The position numbers were made by a program, and so were the translations under genes. The notes under the pieces were generated by a model, which did not search any database, was not told the DNA's origin, and worked only from the letters and a program-made list of their open reading frames with translations. Positions 6,825 to 7,451 of a DNA stretch of 7,451 nucleotides are shown here, piece by piece. Positions within the stretch are counted from its first letter, which is position 1. Each line of letters begins with the position of its first letter. Location: contig JAJZOK010000054.1 of NCBI GenBank assembly GCA_021811525.1, positions 1 through 7,451 of the forward strand, written 5' to 3'. The DNA is from Thermoplasmata archaeon (lineage in GTDB: Archaea > Thermoplasmatota > Thermoplasmata > Thermoplasmatales > Thermoplasmataceae).

Positions 6825-6844
6825 TTTTTTTGTCTGGCTTTTTT
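6825..6844 (+). terminator. Double T-run terminator of the SDR-like gene
   Basis: T7 (6825-6831) and T6 (6839-6844) follow the TAA stop at 6815-6817. The second run overlaps the stop codon of the converging minus-strand gene. The two genes are only 25 bases apart. Confidence 0.55.
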
Positions 6845-7322
6845 AAAGCATTACGTGGCCTATGGCTTCCCTATAAGTAAAAACGCTGAGTTTTCCCAGG
6901 TATTTCACAAGATATTCCGGAATTAACTCCTTAAACTTCTCATCTTTACTGGCCTGCAGTAGGTATGAAAGTGCCATTCCCATGTGCGCATGGCTACTCA
7001 GCAGATGTGCTGCCCTTTTGTCACCCTGGTTCATTTTCTCTTTCAGGTCAAGCCAAACTTCATCGGCGTGGTTCAACATCTTCCTCTGTGCATCCGGCAA
7101 CTTCGATTCCGGATCGCTGAGAACCTGATATAATGTATCCAGCATGTCAAGCAATTCCCTTGTCGCCTGGAGCCTGACACCCTGAGCAATTGCAAGCCCC
7201 ATTTCAGCCTGCGCCATTTTCATTTCCATCTGATAGGCAAAAATAGGATGCTCTCTGGGAAGCTCCTCTCCTGTGTATTCGCAGATGGTTTTTGTAAAAT
7301 CCTCTTCCTCAATATCTGGCAA
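6843..7322 (-). CDS. Hypothetical helical protein starting with TTG, just downstream of tRNA-Gln
   Basis: The 159-residue product belongs to no family I recognise. It begins with an acidic segment (PDIEEEDF) and a short stretch with a single Cys (C14, ICEYTGEELP). After that it looks almost entirely alpha-helical and soluble, with a Met-rich helix MEMKMAQAEMGLA (32-44), helices around 50-70 and 78-98, and a His-containing HLLSSHAHMGM (106-116). The start is TTG at 7322-7320. An in-frame TGA lies three codons upstream, the next Met is residue 32, and GGTGA stands six bases before the TTG, so the start is well supported. The gene follows tRNA-Gln by 22 bases with no room for a normal promoter between, which suggests transcription through the tRNA. 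It converges on the SDR-like gene. Confidence 0.75.
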   Translation of the reverse strand: MPDIEEEDFTKTICEYTGEELPREHPIFAYQMEMKMAQAEMGLAIAQGVRLQATRELLDMLDTLYQVLSDPESKLPDAQRKMLNHADEVWLDLKEKMNQGDKRAAHLLSSHAHMGMALSYLLQASKDEKFKELIPEYLVKYLGKLSVFTYREAIGHVML

Positions 7323-7328
7323 TCTAAT

Positions 7329-7333
7329 TCACC
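7329..7333 (-). promoter_or_regulatory. Shine-Dalgarno site GGTGA that supports a TTG start
   Basis: GGTGA on the minus strand lies six bases before the TTG at 7322. It makes TTG the likely start of the hypothetical gene and implies a leadered mRNA. Confidence 0.6.
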
Positions 7334-7344
7334 AAGCTGATAGA

Positions 7345-7417
7345 TAGCCCCGGGCAGATTCGAACTGCCGTCGACGGGTCCAGAGCCCGTAATGCTTGGC
7401 CACTACACCACGGGGCT
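7345..7417 (-). tRNA. tRNA-Gln (anticodon CUG)
   Basis: This 73-base gene folds into a full cloverleaf: acceptor AGCCCCG/CGGGGCT, a D stem with two wobble pairs, anticodon stem ACGGG/CCCGT around loop CTCTGGA (anticodon CTG at the wobble to third positions), and T stem GGCAG/CTGCC with loop TTCGAAT. The discriminator is A73 and no CCA is encoded. There is no intron. The A1-U72 pair is the identity feature by which the archaeal GatDE amidotransferase recognises tRNA-Gln, so glutamine is probably formed on the tRNA from glutamate. It reads CAG codons. Confidence 0.95.
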
Positions 7418-7438
7418 TCCAAATGCGATTGTAATGGT

Positions 7439-7447
7439 ATTTTTAAC
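7439..7447 (-). promoter_or_regulatory. TATA box of the tRNA-Gln gene
   Basis: Minus-strand TTAAAAATA is centred about 26 bases before the tRNA 5' end, so transcription would begin at or very near the mature end with almost no 5' leader. It is probably also the promoter for the downstream hypothetical gene. Confidence 0.5.
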
Positions 7448-7451
7448 TCTT

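Overview
The window reads as chromosomal DNA of a thermoacidophilic euryarchaeon, most likely order Thermoplasmatales. The best evidence is a thermosome (group II chaperonin) subunit that, from memory, closely matches the Thermoplasma acidophilum alpha subunit. Other archaeal signs are a tRNA-Gln with an A1-U72 first pair and no encoded CCA, TATA boxes about 25 bases before several starts (leaderless or short-leader transcripts), T-run terminators, TTG starts and heavy use of AGG/AGA and ATA codons. I cannot name the genus.

Layout: positions 1-110 may hold the first codons of a minus-strand gene running off the left edge, followed by a non-coding stretch with the thermosome terminator. The thermosome gene (301-1947, minus) has its own TATA box and Shine-Dalgarno site. 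Upstream of it on the same strand come a double-length ThyX-like protein (2051-3631), a DUF35 zinc-ribbon/OB-fold protein (3670-4161) and a thiolase-fold protein (4158-5420). The last two overlap by ATGA and are almost certainly translated together. A small two-helix membrane protein (5516-5800, minus) follows. A divergent promoter region separates it from a plus-strand NAD(P)-binding extended/atypical SDR protein (5978-6817). Converging on that gene is a minus-strand gene for an unrecognised helical protein (6843-7322), which begins 22 bases after a tRNA-Gln(CUG) gene (7345-7417).

How the genes work together: only thiolase plus DUF35 is a clear functional pair. In archaea and bacteria such pairs form acyl-CoA complexes, either acetoacetyl-CoA synthesis feeding HMG-CoA synthase or thiolase-like aldolases. 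Here the thiolase-fold protein lacks the nucleophilic cysteine and no HMG-CoA synthase is adjacent, so the aldolase-like or other non-thiolase reading deserves attention. The remaining genes look like independent housekeeping units. I saw no mobile element, CRISPR array or defence system. The most interesting points are the cysteine-less thiolase, the tandem ThyX-like protein with an altered signature, the tRNA-mRNA tandem and the GGM-repeat tail of the thermosome.
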